From: an uncultured Gemmatimonadota bacterium
GTDB taxonomy: Bacteria; Gemmatimonadota; Gemmatimonadetes; Longimicrobiales; Gaopeijiaceae
Reading direction: 5' to 3'
NCBI GenBank assembly: GCA_937136445.1
Contig: CAKZOQ010000120.1
Span: 1 to 16,117 of the forward strand
Length of the DNA: 16,117 bases
Within the stretch, counting starts at the first letter, position 1. Every line of letters begins with the position of its first letter. The translations under genes and the position numbers were made by a program. The notes beneath the pieces were generated by a model that worked only from the letters and a program-made list of their open reading frames with translations, ran no database searches and was not told where the DNA came from. Below are positions 1 to 5,780 of the stretch, piece after piece.

Positions 1-77
1 GCCGCCTCGCGACCGGGGCCGTTCGGCTCCTTCTCGCCACCTTCGAGCGGGGCGCGCCTGCCGGCTCCTTCATCCAT
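1..77 (-). CDS. Possible start of a further gene running off the left edge (weak)
   Basis: A minus-strand ATG at 77 opens a frame of 25 codons that continues past base 1, beginning MDEGAGRRAPLEGGEKEP. A weak purine stretch (TAGGG) lies about 8 bases upstream. A second ATG at 73 opens another frame (MKEPAGAPRSKVARR) that is also open to the edge, and third-position GC does not separate the two. The position just beyond the terminator-like hairpin after rpmB suits a new gene start. The peptide matches no family I recognise, and it may not be coding. Confidence 0.2.
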   Translation of the reverse strand, partial: MDEGAGRRAPLEGGEKEPNGPGREA

Positions 78-106
78 GGGTGGACCCTACCGATCGGGGG
101 AACGCA

Positions 107-146
107 CGAAAGCCTCCACGGAACGAACGTACCGTGGAGGCTTTCG
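107..146 (-). terminator. Perfect 15-bp hairpin after rpmB, probable terminator
   Basis: Bases 107..121 and 132..146 are exact reverse complements, giving a 15-bp stem with a 10-base loop, about 50 bases after the rpmB stop codon. On the minus strand the right arm ends in GGCTTTCG and is followed by TGCGTTCCCC, so there is no classic T-run. It is the strongest hairpin I noticed in the window and sits where the whole cluster would end. It is probably a terminator or a stable 3' end for the transcript. The perfect symmetry would also fold from the plus strand. Confidence 0.7.
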
Positions 147-195
147 AGGGACTACCGGGCGTCTCGGAGGGAGGCGCTCGGCGCAGGTGGCTCGT

Positions 196-414
196 TCAGG
201 CCTCGGCGTCCGCCTTCATCGGGGGCGCCTTGGTGATCTTGTTGGCCGAGATGCACGACGTGCAGACCCGCACCCGACGCCGCTCCCCGTCGCGATCGAT
301 GATCTTCACCCGCTGGAGGTTGGGAAGCCACCGGCGCTTGGTCCGGTTGTTGGCGTGGCTGACGTTGTTCCCCACCCCGGGGCCCTTGTCACATACGTAG
401 CACCTTCGAGCCAT
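196..414 (-). CDS. rpmB: 50S ribosomal protein L28, zinc-binding form
   Basis: This 72-residue protein is a small basic component of the large ribosomal subunit. The family is recognised from the N-terminal MARRCYVCDKGPGVGNNVSH stretch, the TKRRWLPNLQ segment and the later VRVCTSCISANKI segment. Cysteines C5, C8, C51 and C54 form the two CxxC pairs of the zinc-binding type. The ATG at 414 has an AGG about 9 bases upstream. It lies 45 bases after the unrecognised membrane protein gene and is the last clear gene of the cluster. rpmB is more often found beside rpmG or alone, so its position behind rplQ is less usual. The C-terminal PPMKADAEA is a short variable tail. Confidence 0.97.
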   Translation of the reverse strand: MARRCYVCDKGPGVGNNVSHANNRTKRRWLPNLQRVKIIDRDGERRRVRVCTSCISANKITKAPPMKADAEA

Positions 415-459
415 CGGTCTATACCTGCCGTAGAAACGTGTTCTCGGAACCGCCGGTGG

Positions 460-1056
460 TCAGGCGCCGCTCTGGGCGTCTGCTCCGGTGGAGTCGGCGG
501 CGGTGGAGTCGGCGGGCTCCGGCGGGAGCTCCACCAACTCGACGTCCGACGCCTCGATGAAGTGCGTGGCGAACTCCGCCGCCAGACGATCTCCCTCGGC
601 AATGGCACCGGACTCGGTCCAGGCCGTGAGGATGGAGTCGTTCATGGCCGTCACCACGCCGGTGACCGTCGTGCCCTGACCGTTGTCGAGGGACAGGTTC
701 TCCTGCTTCACCCCGTCGGAGAGGGAGATGAGGAAGGGATTGCCGTTGGGCATCTCCATCCAGAATCCCTGGCTACCGAGGGAGCTCGCCACCGCCTGCT
801 CCTCCACGATGATCGTGTCGCCCTCCCAGGGCGACGCATCCATCTGGATGGCCTGGGCATCCACCAGCATCCGGGCCCGTCGCTCCTCCGCCTCGATGCG
901 GGCCGCCTCTTCGGCAGCCTCCTGCATGCGGAGTTGCTCTTCCGCCTCGGACTCCCGATACAGCCAGAACAGGAACCCTCCGATGACCAGGAACGCCACG
1001 ATCATGAGAGGGGTGCCAAGATCCGCTGCACCGCGCCGCGAAGAGTTGTCACGCAT
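460..1056 (-). CDS. Unrecognised single-pass membrane protein with possible OB-like outer domain
   Basis: I do not recognise this 198-residue protein as a named family. A short basic N-terminus (R2, R7, R8) precedes one hydrophobic segment at about residues 15-33 (PLMIVAFLVIGGFLFWLY), suggesting N-in, C-out topology. Residues 35-66 are Glu/Ala/Arg-rich and probably helical or coiled coil. Residues 82-176 have alternating beta-like stretches with SQGFWMEM, PFLISL and TTVTGVVTAM, resembling OB-like extracytoplasmic domains that carry an FW-V and V-V-G-V pattern; that fold is inference. Residues 178-198 are a Pro/Ser/Thr/Ala/Asp-rich tail. The frame is open upstream to 1146, but that would overlap rplQ. 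The ATG at 1056 has an AGGACAGGACGACGGAC leader and clears rplQ by 49 bases, so I chose it. It lies between rplQ and rpmB, so co-expression is likely. Its function is unknown. Confidence 0.85.
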   Translation of the reverse strand: MRDNSSRRGAADLGTPLMIVAFLVIGGFLFWLYRESEAEEQLRMQEAAEEAARIEAEERRARMLVDAQAIQMDASPWEGDTIIVEEQAVASSLGSQGFWMEMPNGNPFLISLSDGVKQENLSLDNGQGTTVTGVVTAMNDSILTAWTESGAIAEGDRLAAEFATHFIEASDVELVELPPEPADSTAADSTGADAQSGA

Positions 1057-1105
1057 GTCCGTCGTCCTGTCCTGTTCGGGGTTGGAGTCCAAGAGAAGCC
1101 CCAAC

Positions 1106-1459
1106 TTAATCGACCAACTCGATGAGCGACATGTCGGCGGCGTCACCCTTCCGGGCCCCGAGCTTCAGAATCCGGGTGTACCCTCCGGGCCGCTGGGAGA
1201 AGCGAGGACCGATGTCGTCGAAGAGATGCCCGAGCACCTCACGGTCCTGGATCTTCCGCGCCGCCTGCCGCCGAGCGTGGAGGTCGCCCCGCTTGGCCAG
1301 GGTGATGAGACGTTCGGCATAGGGCCGGAGCTCCTTGGCCTTGGCCGTGGTCGTCTCGATGCGCCCGTGGCGGAACAGGGACGTCGCCATGTTGCGCAGA
1401 GTCGCGCGCCTGTGCTGGGCGGTTCGGCCCAGCTTTCTTCCCTTCTTGCGGTGCCGCAT
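1106..1459 (-). CDS. rplQ: 50S ribosomal protein L17
   Basis: L17 is a large-subunit protein near the polypeptide exit tunnel. The 117-residue product begins with the family signature MRHRKKGRKLGRTAQHRRA, followed by LRNMATSLFRHGRIETTTAKAK and the KIQDREVLGHLF segment, and ends in the conserved GGYTRILKLG region with a short tail. This is the compact full-length bacterial form without a long C-terminal extension. It starts 2 bases after the rpoA stop, so translation is probably coupled to rpoA, the usual pair at the end of the alpha operon. The ATG at 1459 is the only sensible start. Confidence 0.98.
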   Translation of the reverse strand: MRHRKKGRKLGRTAQHRRATLRNMATSLFRHGRIETTTAKAKELRPYAERLITLAKRGDLHARRQAARKIQDREVLGHLFDDIGPRFSQRPGGYTRILKLGARKGDAADMSLIELVD

Positions 1460-1461
1460 GG

Positions 1462-2505
1462 TTACTCCTCGCTGCTCCCGGCCGTCTCCGGCTCTTCCTC
1501 GACGAAGAAGAGACGACCGTCGTCACCTTCTTCCAGCATGAGACCGAACTCCAGGCCGTGCTCCTCCAGGAAGTCCGAGATCTCCTTGAGCGACTTCTTT
1601 CCGAAGTTCTCGATCTGAAGCATCTCATCCTCGCTGCGCTGCACCAGATCCCCCAGCGTCCGGATGTTCTCCTTCTGGAGGGAGTTCCGGGACCGGACCG
1701 AGAGCTCCGCCAGATCCTCGATGGGCCGGGCGAAGAGGTCCTGCAGGCGCTCGGGTACGGCGACGGCTCCCGGAGGGGTCTCCTCTGGAATACCACCCTC
1801 GCCGAAGTAGAGCATGTACTCCAGGTGCTTCCGGACGAGCTCGGCGGCGTAGGCCACCGCGTCCTCCGGCTCCACCGAACCGTCCGTCTCCACGAAGAGC
1901 GTGAGCCGATCGAAGTCGGTACGCTGACCCACCCGGGTCTCTTCGACGGAGAAGTTGGCCCGACGAACCGGGTTGTAGATGGAGTCCACGCGGACCATGT
2001 CCACCGGCGCGCCGCGAGGCAGCTCGTGCTGGTCCCCGAGGACGAAGCCACGACCCTTGTTCACGTGGAGCTCCACGTTCAGCTCCTTGTCCTCCTGGAG
2101 CGTGAAGAGGTGGTGGTCCGGCGCCAGGATCTCCACACCGGCCTGGGTCTGGATGTCGGCGGCCGTCACCGCGCCCTCCGACTCCGTGTGGATCTCCAGG
2201 ACAGCCTCGTCCACGTCGTCGTCCATGATGACGACCAGCGACTTGAGGTTCTGGATGACCTGGTGCACGTCCTCCACGACCCCGGCGATGGTCTGGTGCT
2301 CGTGCACCACCCCGTCGATCCGGAAGCCCCAGACGGCAGCGCCCCGAAGGGAGCTGAGCAGGACCCGACGCACCGAGTTCCCCAGCGTGTGGCCGAAGCC
2401 ACGCTCCAGGGGCTCGATGACGAACTGGGCCGACCGCCCGTCCTCGGAGACCTCGGCGGCCTCCACTCGCTCCGGAAGTACCAGCCCGGTGAGATCTATC
2501 TCCAC
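1462..2505 (-). CDS. rpoA: DNA-directed RNA polymerase subunit alpha
   Basis: Alpha dimerises to nucleate RNA polymerase assembly, and its C-terminal domain binds UP elements and activators. The N-terminal domain covers about residues 1-235 and includes LERGFGHTLGNSVRRVLLSS and the IDGVVHEHQTI segment. After a linker, the C-terminal domain covers about 262-325, with R271, N274, G302, K304 and S305 at the positions of the DNA-contacting residues of E. coli alpha (R265, N268, G296, K298, S299). Cys269 of E. coli is Ser275 here. The last 20 or so residues are acidic. The frame is open to a TTG at 2520, but a perfect AGGAGG at 2511..2516 lies 5 bases before the GTG at 2505, so I start there (347 residues). 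It follows rpsD by 70 bases and is followed 2 bases later by rplQ. Confidence 0.96.
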   Translation of the reverse strand: MEIDLTGLVLPERVEAAEVSEDGRSAQFVIEPLERGFGHTLGNSVRRVLLSSLRGAAVWGFRIDGVVHEHQTIAGVVEDVHQVIQNLKSLVVIMDDDVDEAVLEIHTESEGAVTAADIQTQAGVEILAPDHHLFTLQEDKELNVELHVNKGRGFVLGDQHELPRGAPVDMVRVDSIYNPVRRANFSVEETRVGQRTDFDRLTLFVETDGSVEPEDAVAYAAELVRKHLEYMLYFGEGGIPEETPPGAVAVPERLQDLFARPIEDLAELSVRSRNSLQKENIRTLGDLVQRSEDEMLQIENFGKKSLKEISDFLEEHGLEFGLMLEEGDDGRLFFVEEEPETAGSSEE

Positions 2506-2510
2506 AATGT

Positions 2511-2516
2511 CCTCCT
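2511..2516 (-). promoter_or_regulatory. Ribosome binding site of rpoA, decides the start
   Basis: Read on the minus strand this is AGGAGG, the full core Shine-Dalgarno sequence, 5 bases before the GTG at 2505. The alternative upstream TTG at 2520 would place this motif inside the coding region and has no comparable site of its own. It is one of the best ribosome binding sites I noticed in the window and suits a gene that needs its own strong initiation after a 70-base gap. Confidence 0.8.
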
Positions 2517-2531
2517 GCAAGTCTTCGGCGT

Positions 2532-2574
2532 CGCCACCCGGCGGAATCCGGCGGTGGCGGGGCCCTGCGGCCCG
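2532..2574 (-). promoter_or_regulatory. Two adjacent hairpins in the rpsD-rpoA gap
   Basis: Bases 2532..2538 (cgccacc) pair with 2553..2559 (ggtggcg), a 7-bp stem whose 14-base interior can add three more pairs with a bulge. Directly beside it, 2560..2564 (gggcc) pairs with 2569..2573 (ggccc) around a 4-base loop. The second hairpin lies just after the rpsD stop and neither has a T-run. They could be a partial terminator, a processing site or a protein-binding site that sets rpoA output relative to rpsD. This is inference from fold potential only. Confidence 0.4.
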
Positions 2575-2575
2575 A

Positions 2576-3211
2576 TTACTTCGAGTAGAGCTCGACGATG
2601 AGCTGTTCCTGCACGGCCAGCGGGATGTCGTCGCGGGTGGGCTTGCGCACCATCCGACCCACGCGGGCCTTCTCGTCCAAGGCCAGCCAGTCGACGAGCG
2701 ACGGACGCGTCCGGGACTCGAGGCTGGCCTCGACCGGAAGGAGGTTCTTGGAGCCGCTCTTGATGGCGACCTCGTCCCCGGCCTTCACCTGATAGCTGGG
2801 GATGTCCACCACCCGCCCGTTGACCTCCACGTGGCGGTGTCGAATGGTCTGCCGCGCCTGGTTGCGGCTGACGGCCAGACCCATCCTGAAGATGATGTTG
2901 TCCAACCGGGACTCGAGGGCGACCAGCAGGTTCTCGCCGGTGATGCCCTCCACCTTGGAGGCGCTCTCGAAGAGGTTCCGGAACTGCTTCTCCTGCAGCC
3001 CGTAGATGCGCTTCACCTTCTGCTTCTCCCGGAGCTGGACCGCGTAGTCGGACTGCTTCCGACGGCGGGCCTGCGCAGGGCCGTGCTGTCCCGGCGGGTA
3101 GCCGCGACGGTCCACGGGGCACTTCTCGGTGTAGCACTTTTGCCCTTTGAGAAAGAGCTTCTGTCCTTCCCGGCGGCAGAGCTTGCAGACGGGTCCTGTA
3201 TGACGAGCCAT
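2576..3211 (-). CDS. rpsD: 30S ribosomal protein S4, zinc-binding form
   Basis: S4 binds 16S rRNA early in small-subunit assembly and, in E. coli, represses its own alpha operon. The 211-residue product has the N-terminal C9-x2-C12 and C26-x4-C31 cysteines of the zinc-binding type, the YPPGQHG and QLREKQKVKRIYG segments, and an S4 RNA-binding fold from about residue 98 (LESRLDNIIFRMGLAVSRNQ). It ends in the usual IVELYSK. The ATG at 3211 lies 17 bases after the rpsK stop and has only a weak GAG upstream, so coupling to rpsK may matter. S4-mediated feedback is known in other bacteria, but I cannot identify the target structure here. Confidence 0.98.
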   Translation of the reverse strand: MARHTGPVCKLCRREGQKLFLKGQKCYTEKCPVDRRGYPPGQHGPAQARRRKQSDYAVQLREKQKVKRIYGLQEKQFRNLFESASKVEGITGENLLVALESRLDNIIFRMGLAVSRNQARQTIRHRHVEVNGRVVDIPSYQVKAGDEVAIKSGSKNLLPVEASLESRTRPSLVDWLALDEKARVGRMVRKPTRDDIPLAVQEQLIVELYSK

Positions 3212-3228
3212 TCGTTATCTCTAGGCGG

Positions 3229-3621
3229 TTAGACGCGGCGCTTCTTGGGAGGACGGCAGCCGTTGTGCGGCAGCGGCGTGACGTCCTGGATGGACTTGAT
3301 GTGGAGACCGGCCGAGGCCAGCCCCTGGATGGCGGACTCTCGCCCGGACCCAGGACCCTGGACCTTCACATCGATCTTCCGAACGCCCATGGCCATGGCA
3401 TCCCGGCCGCACTGCTCGGCGGCGAGGGTCGCCGCGAACGGCGTGGACTTCTTGGACCCCTTGAAGCCGGCTTTGCCGGCGGAGGCCCAGGTCACGGTGT
3501 CCCCGGACGAATCGGTGATGGTGATCATGGTGTTGTTGAAGGTCGCCTTGATGTGGGCGATCCCCTCCGACTCCACGACCTTCTTCTTCTTTTTCTTGCT
3601 CTGACTCTTGGGCTTGGCCAC
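3229..3621 (-). CDS. rpsK: 30S ribosomal protein S11
   Basis: S11 is a platform protein of the small subunit near the mRNA exit. The product has 130 residues, the usual length. After a Lys-rich N-terminus (KPKSQSKKKKKK), it shows IAHIKATFNNTMITITDSSG, the KGSKKSTPFAA segment, VKVQGPGSGRESAI and the C-terminal DVTPLPHNGCRPPKKRRV. The frame is open upstream to 3687, but those 22 residues match nothing in S11. The GTG at 3621, preceded by GGAG at 3626..3629 with a 4-base spacer, is the likely start. It is separated from rpsM by 113 bases, the widest gap between two neighbouring ribosomal protein genes in this window. Confidence 0.97.
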   Translation of the reverse strand: MAKPKSQSKKKKKKVVESEGIAHIKATFNNTMITITDSSGDTVTWASAGKAGFKGSKKSTPFAATLAAEQCGRDAMAMGVRKIDVKVQGPGSGRESAIQGLASAGLHIKSIQDVTPLPHNGCRPPKKRRV

Positions 3622-3668
3622 GTGTCTCCAACCTGGTCCTGGGTACCTGCAATGCGGATGCGGCGTAT

Positions 3669-3724
3669 CCGGGCCGGAGCCCGGCATCCCGCCGCTTCAC
3701 GAGACGGGCCCGGCGAGGGGCCCG
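3669..3724 (-). promoter_or_regulatory. Two GC-rich hairpins in the rpsM-rpsK gap
   Basis: Bases 3705..3711 (cgggccc) pair with 3718..3724 (gggcccg) around a 6-base loop. Bases 3669..3674 (ccgggc) pair with 3679..3684 (gcccgg) around a 4-base loop that reads TCCG on the transcribed strand. They lie in tandem in the 113-base gap after rpsM, upstream of the rpsK ribosome binding site. There is no T-run, so simple termination is unlikely. A role in mRNA stability, processing or feedback control is possible but unproven. Confidence 0.45.
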
Positions 3725-3734
3725 GACCGACGCG

Positions 3735-4112
3735 CTACTTCCGCGGCGGCTTCTTCTTTCCTGCGATGGAGCGGCGCTTCCCCTTGTGGGTGCGCGCATT
3801 GGTCTTGGTCCGCTGCCCACGAACCGGCAGGCCCTTACGGTGCCGCAGCCCCCGGTAGCACCCGATGTCCATCAGGCGCTTGATGTTCATGGACACCTCG
3901 GTACGCAGAGCACCCTCCACCTTGTACTTCTCGATTTCACGGCGGATGCGGTTCAACTCCTCGTCGGACAACTCGTGGGCCCGGGTGGACGGATCCACCT
4001 CGGCGTTCTCCACGATGGTCCGGGCGCGGGTGTCCCCGATGCCAAAGATGTAGGTCAACGCGACCGGGACCCGCTTGCCGCGGGGTAGGTCGACTCCGGC
4101 GATACGTGCCAT
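3735..4112 (-). CDS. rpsM: 30S ribosomal protein S13
   Basis: S13 sits in the head of the small subunit and contacts the P-site tRNA and the B1 inter-subunit bridges. The 125-residue product starts MARIAGVDLPRGKRVPVALT and carries the helix-two-turns-helix segment IFGIGDTRARTI. It continues with MDIGCYRGLRHRKGLPVRGQ and RTKTNARTHKGKRR, and ends in a Lys-rich tail, all as expected for the family. The ATG at 4112 starts 1 base after the rpmJ stop codon, so translation is very likely coupled. It is the second gene of the alpha part. Confidence 0.98.
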   Translation of the reverse strand: MARIAGVDLPRGKRVPVALTYIFGIGDTRARTIVENAEVDPSTRAHELSDEELNRIRREIEKYKVEGALRTEVSMNIKRLMDIGCYRGLRHRKGLPVRGQRTKTNARTHKGKRRSIAGKKKPPRK

Positions 4113-4113
4113 G

Positions 4114-4230
4114 TCAGCCCTGCTTCTGCTTGTGCTTGGGATTGCGAGAGCAGATGATCCTCACCACACCTTTGCGGCGGACCACCTTGCAGTGCTCACA
4201 AATCGGTTTGACGCTGCTTCGAACCTTCAC
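4114..4230 (-). CDS. rpmJ: 50S ribosomal protein L36, zinc-binding form
   Basis: This 38-residue gene is easy to miss because of its size. It reads MKVRSSVKPICEHCKVVRRK, then GVVRIICSRNPKHKQKQG. C11, C14, C27 and H33 form the zinc site of the C+ type L36. L36 is among the last proteins added to the large subunit and connects several 23S rRNA helices. The start is a GTG at 4230, with GGAG about 8 bases upstream. It ends 1 base before rpsM. It is the first gene after the internal promoter at 4268..4296, so it would have a leader of roughly 30 bases. Normally infA comes before it, but not here. Confidence 0.95.
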   Translation of the reverse strand: MKVRSSVKPICEHCKVVRRKGVVRIICSRNPKHKQKQG

Positions 4231-4267
4231 GATTCCATCTCCACATCAGTTTGTGGCAGAGCTTTGT

Positions 4268-4296
4268 AGTATAGCTACGAACGTAGACGGCCTCAA
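4268..4296 (-). promoter_or_regulatory. Sigma70-type promoter for the alpha part (rpmJ onwards)
   Basis: On the minus strand a -35 hexamer TTGAGG (4291..4296) is followed by a 17-base spacer and a -10 hexamer TATACT (4268..4273). These match the consensus at 4 of 6 and 5 of 6 positions with ideal spacing. The region is markedly richer in A and T than its surroundings. Transcription should start near 4261, about 30 bases before the rpmJ GTG. The -35 box overlaps the last codon and stop of map. It would let rpmJ, rpsM, rpsK, rpsD, rpoA and rplQ be transcribed apart from the spc part. Confidence 0.7.
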
Positions 4297-5099
4297 GCCG
4301 TCCGGGAGCTGGGAGTCCGGGCCTGCACCGATTCGGCGGGTTCGTCGTCGCCCCCGGTGAGGATCCGGGGACCCTCCGCGGTGATGGCCACACTGTGCTC
4401 GTAGTGGGCCGACAGCGCCCGGTCGGCGGTCACCACCGTCCACGCGTCGTCCAGCGTCCGGATGTGTGTCGATCCCGACGAGAGCATGGGCTCGATGGCC
4501 AGGACCATCCCTTCACGGAGGAGCGGGCCGAACCCTGCACGGCCCACGTTGGGCACCTGCGGGTCCTCGTGGACCTCTCGACCGATCCCGTGACCCACCA
4601 GGTCCCGGACGATCCCGAACTCCGTGCCCTGCACCGTCTCCACGACGGCGGCCCCGATGTCCCCCACGTGCTTCCCGGGGACGGCAGCGGCCACCGCGTT
4701 GCGGAGGGCGTCGCGGGTGACGTCCAGCAGGGCCTGGACCTCGTCGGCGATGTCACCCACCGCGAAGGTCCATGCCGAATCGGAGCACCAGCCGTCGAGC
4801 TTCACCCCGACATCCACCGACACGATGTCGCCCGCCTCCAGCACCCGCTCCGCGGAGGGGATGCCGTGGACGATCTCCTCGTTCACCGAGATGCAGACGC
4901 TTCCCGGGAAACCGTACAGCCCCCGGAAGGCCGGCGTGGCGCCCTCGTGGGCCTCGATGTAGCGCTCGCTGAATTCGTCGATGGCGTGGGTGGTCATCCC
5001 GGGCTCGATGCGGTCCTCGAGCTCCTGCACCAGGCCGGCGATGATCGCGCCGCCTCGGGCCATGAGGTCGATCTCCTGAGGGGTCCGGATCTGGATCAC
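4293..5099 (-). CDS. map: Methionine aminopeptidase, type I
   Basis: Map removes the initiator methionine from new proteins in the cytoplasm, using two metal ions. The 268-residue product has all metal ligands in order: D96 (SVDVG), D107 (SDSAWTF), H170 (GHGIG), E203 (AIEPM) and E234 (EHSVAI), plus the substrate-binding H78 (VHGIP). The length is typical of type I with a short C-terminal tail of about 18 residues. The start is a GTG at 5099 that overlaps the adk stop in GTGA, so the two are translationally coupled. The frame stays open further upstream through adk, but that extension matches no family. No infA follows; the next gene is rpmJ. Confidence 0.97.
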   Translation of the reverse strand: MIQIRTPQEIDLMARGGAIIAGLVQELEDRIEPGMTTHAIDEFSERYIEAHEGATPAFRGLYGFPGSVCISVNEEIVHGIPSAERVLEAGDIVSVDVGVKLDGWCSDSAWTFAVGDIADEVQALLDVTRDALRNAVAAAVPGKHVGDIGAAVVETVQGTEFGIVRDLVGHGIGREVHEDPQVPNVGRAGFGPLLREGMVLAIEPMLSSGSTHIRTLDDAWTVVTADRALSAHYEHSVAITAEGPRILTGGDDEPAESVQARTPSSRTA

Positions 5100-5743
5100 A
5101 GTCCCAGCTCCGTCCGGAGCTCCGCCTGGATCTCGTCCACGCCCCGGTCCGCCTCGATGAGGACCTGACGGGCCTCGTGCTCCTCGTACCACCGGATGAG
5201 CGGAGCCGTCTCCTCCTGATAGACCTCCAGGCGGCGGCGGACCGTCTCGGCGTCGTCGTCCTTCCGATGGGAGAGGTCGTGACCGCATCGATCGCAGACA
5301 CCGTCCTCTTCCGGTGGGGAGAAGTGCACGTTGTAGAGTGCGCCGCACTCGGGACAATTCCGCCGCCCGGAGAGGCGCTTCACCAGCGTCTCCTCCGGGG
5401 CATGGAAGACCACCGCGGCGTCCACGCTTCGACCGACATCGCTCAGGACACCCTCGAGCCCGTCCGCTTGCGCGGTGGTCCGGGGGAAGCCATCGAAGAG
5501 GATCCCTCGATCGTCGTCGAGGCCAGCCAGGTGCTCGCGCACCAGGTCCAGGATGAGGTCGTCGGGGACCAGCTCCCCGTTGTCCATGTAGCTCTGGGCC
5601 TTCCGGCCGAGCTCGGTTCCCTCCCTGCGGGCAGCCCGCAGGAGGTCTCCGGTGGACACGTGAGCCCAACCGAGGTCGGAGCTCAGGCACTTGGCCTGGG
5701 TTCCTTTGCCGACACCGGGAGGACCGAGGAGGATGATGACCAC
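5096..5743 (-). CDS. adk: Adenylate kinase, long form with zinc-binding LID
   Basis: Adk catalyses AMP + ATP to 2 ADP and balances adenine nucleotides in the cytoplasm. The 215-residue product has the P-loop GPPGVGKGT at 7-15, the AMP-binding STGDLLR at 30-36, DGFPRT at 84-89, and a long LID domain around residues 125-162. C130, C133, C150 and C153 form a structural zinc site in the LID, as in Gram-positive enzymes. RKDDD at 160-164 and RRRLEVY follow. The start is a GTG at 5743 with a poor ribosome binding site, 37 bases after secY. The secY-adk-map order is widely conserved. Confidence 0.97.
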   Translation of the reverse strand: MVIILLGPPGVGKGTQAKCLSSDLGWAHVSTGDLLRAARREGTELGRKAQSYMDNGELVPDDLILDLVREHLAGLDDDRGILFDGFPRTTAQADGLEGVLSDVGRSVDAAVVFHAPEETLVKRLSGRRNCPECGALYNVHFSPPEEDGVCDRCGHDLSHRKDDDAETVRRRLEVYQEETAPLIRWYEEHEARQVLIEADRGVDEIQAELRTELGL

Positions 5744-5780
5744 GATCAGCTACCCGAGGCTGCAGGAGGGCAACCCACCA

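Noticed and set aside
415..440. TATAGA just before the rpmB start as a -10 box for a separate promoter
   Set aside because: No acceptable -35 hexamer lies 16-18 bases upstream and transcription would begin almost on the start codon.
1057..1105. Inverted repeat GTTGG/CCAAC between rplQ and the membrane protein gene as a terminator
   Set aside because: Only 5 pairs with a 15-base loop and no T-run, so too weak to call.
1558..3232. Plus-strand open frames opposite rpoA and rpsD
   Set aside because: They are Leu/His/Val- or Ser/Arg-rich mirror frames of conserved genes and have no independent support.
3622..3687. N-terminal extension of rpsK (22 residues)
   Set aside because: It matches nothing in S11, covers the intergenic hairpin and lacks a ribosome binding site, whereas the GTG at 3621 has one.
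5100..5690. Upstream extension of the map frame through adk, suggesting a fusion protein
   Set aside because: The extension is out of frame with adk, Arg/Gly/Pro-rich and unlike any family. Map begins at the GTG that overlaps the adk stop.
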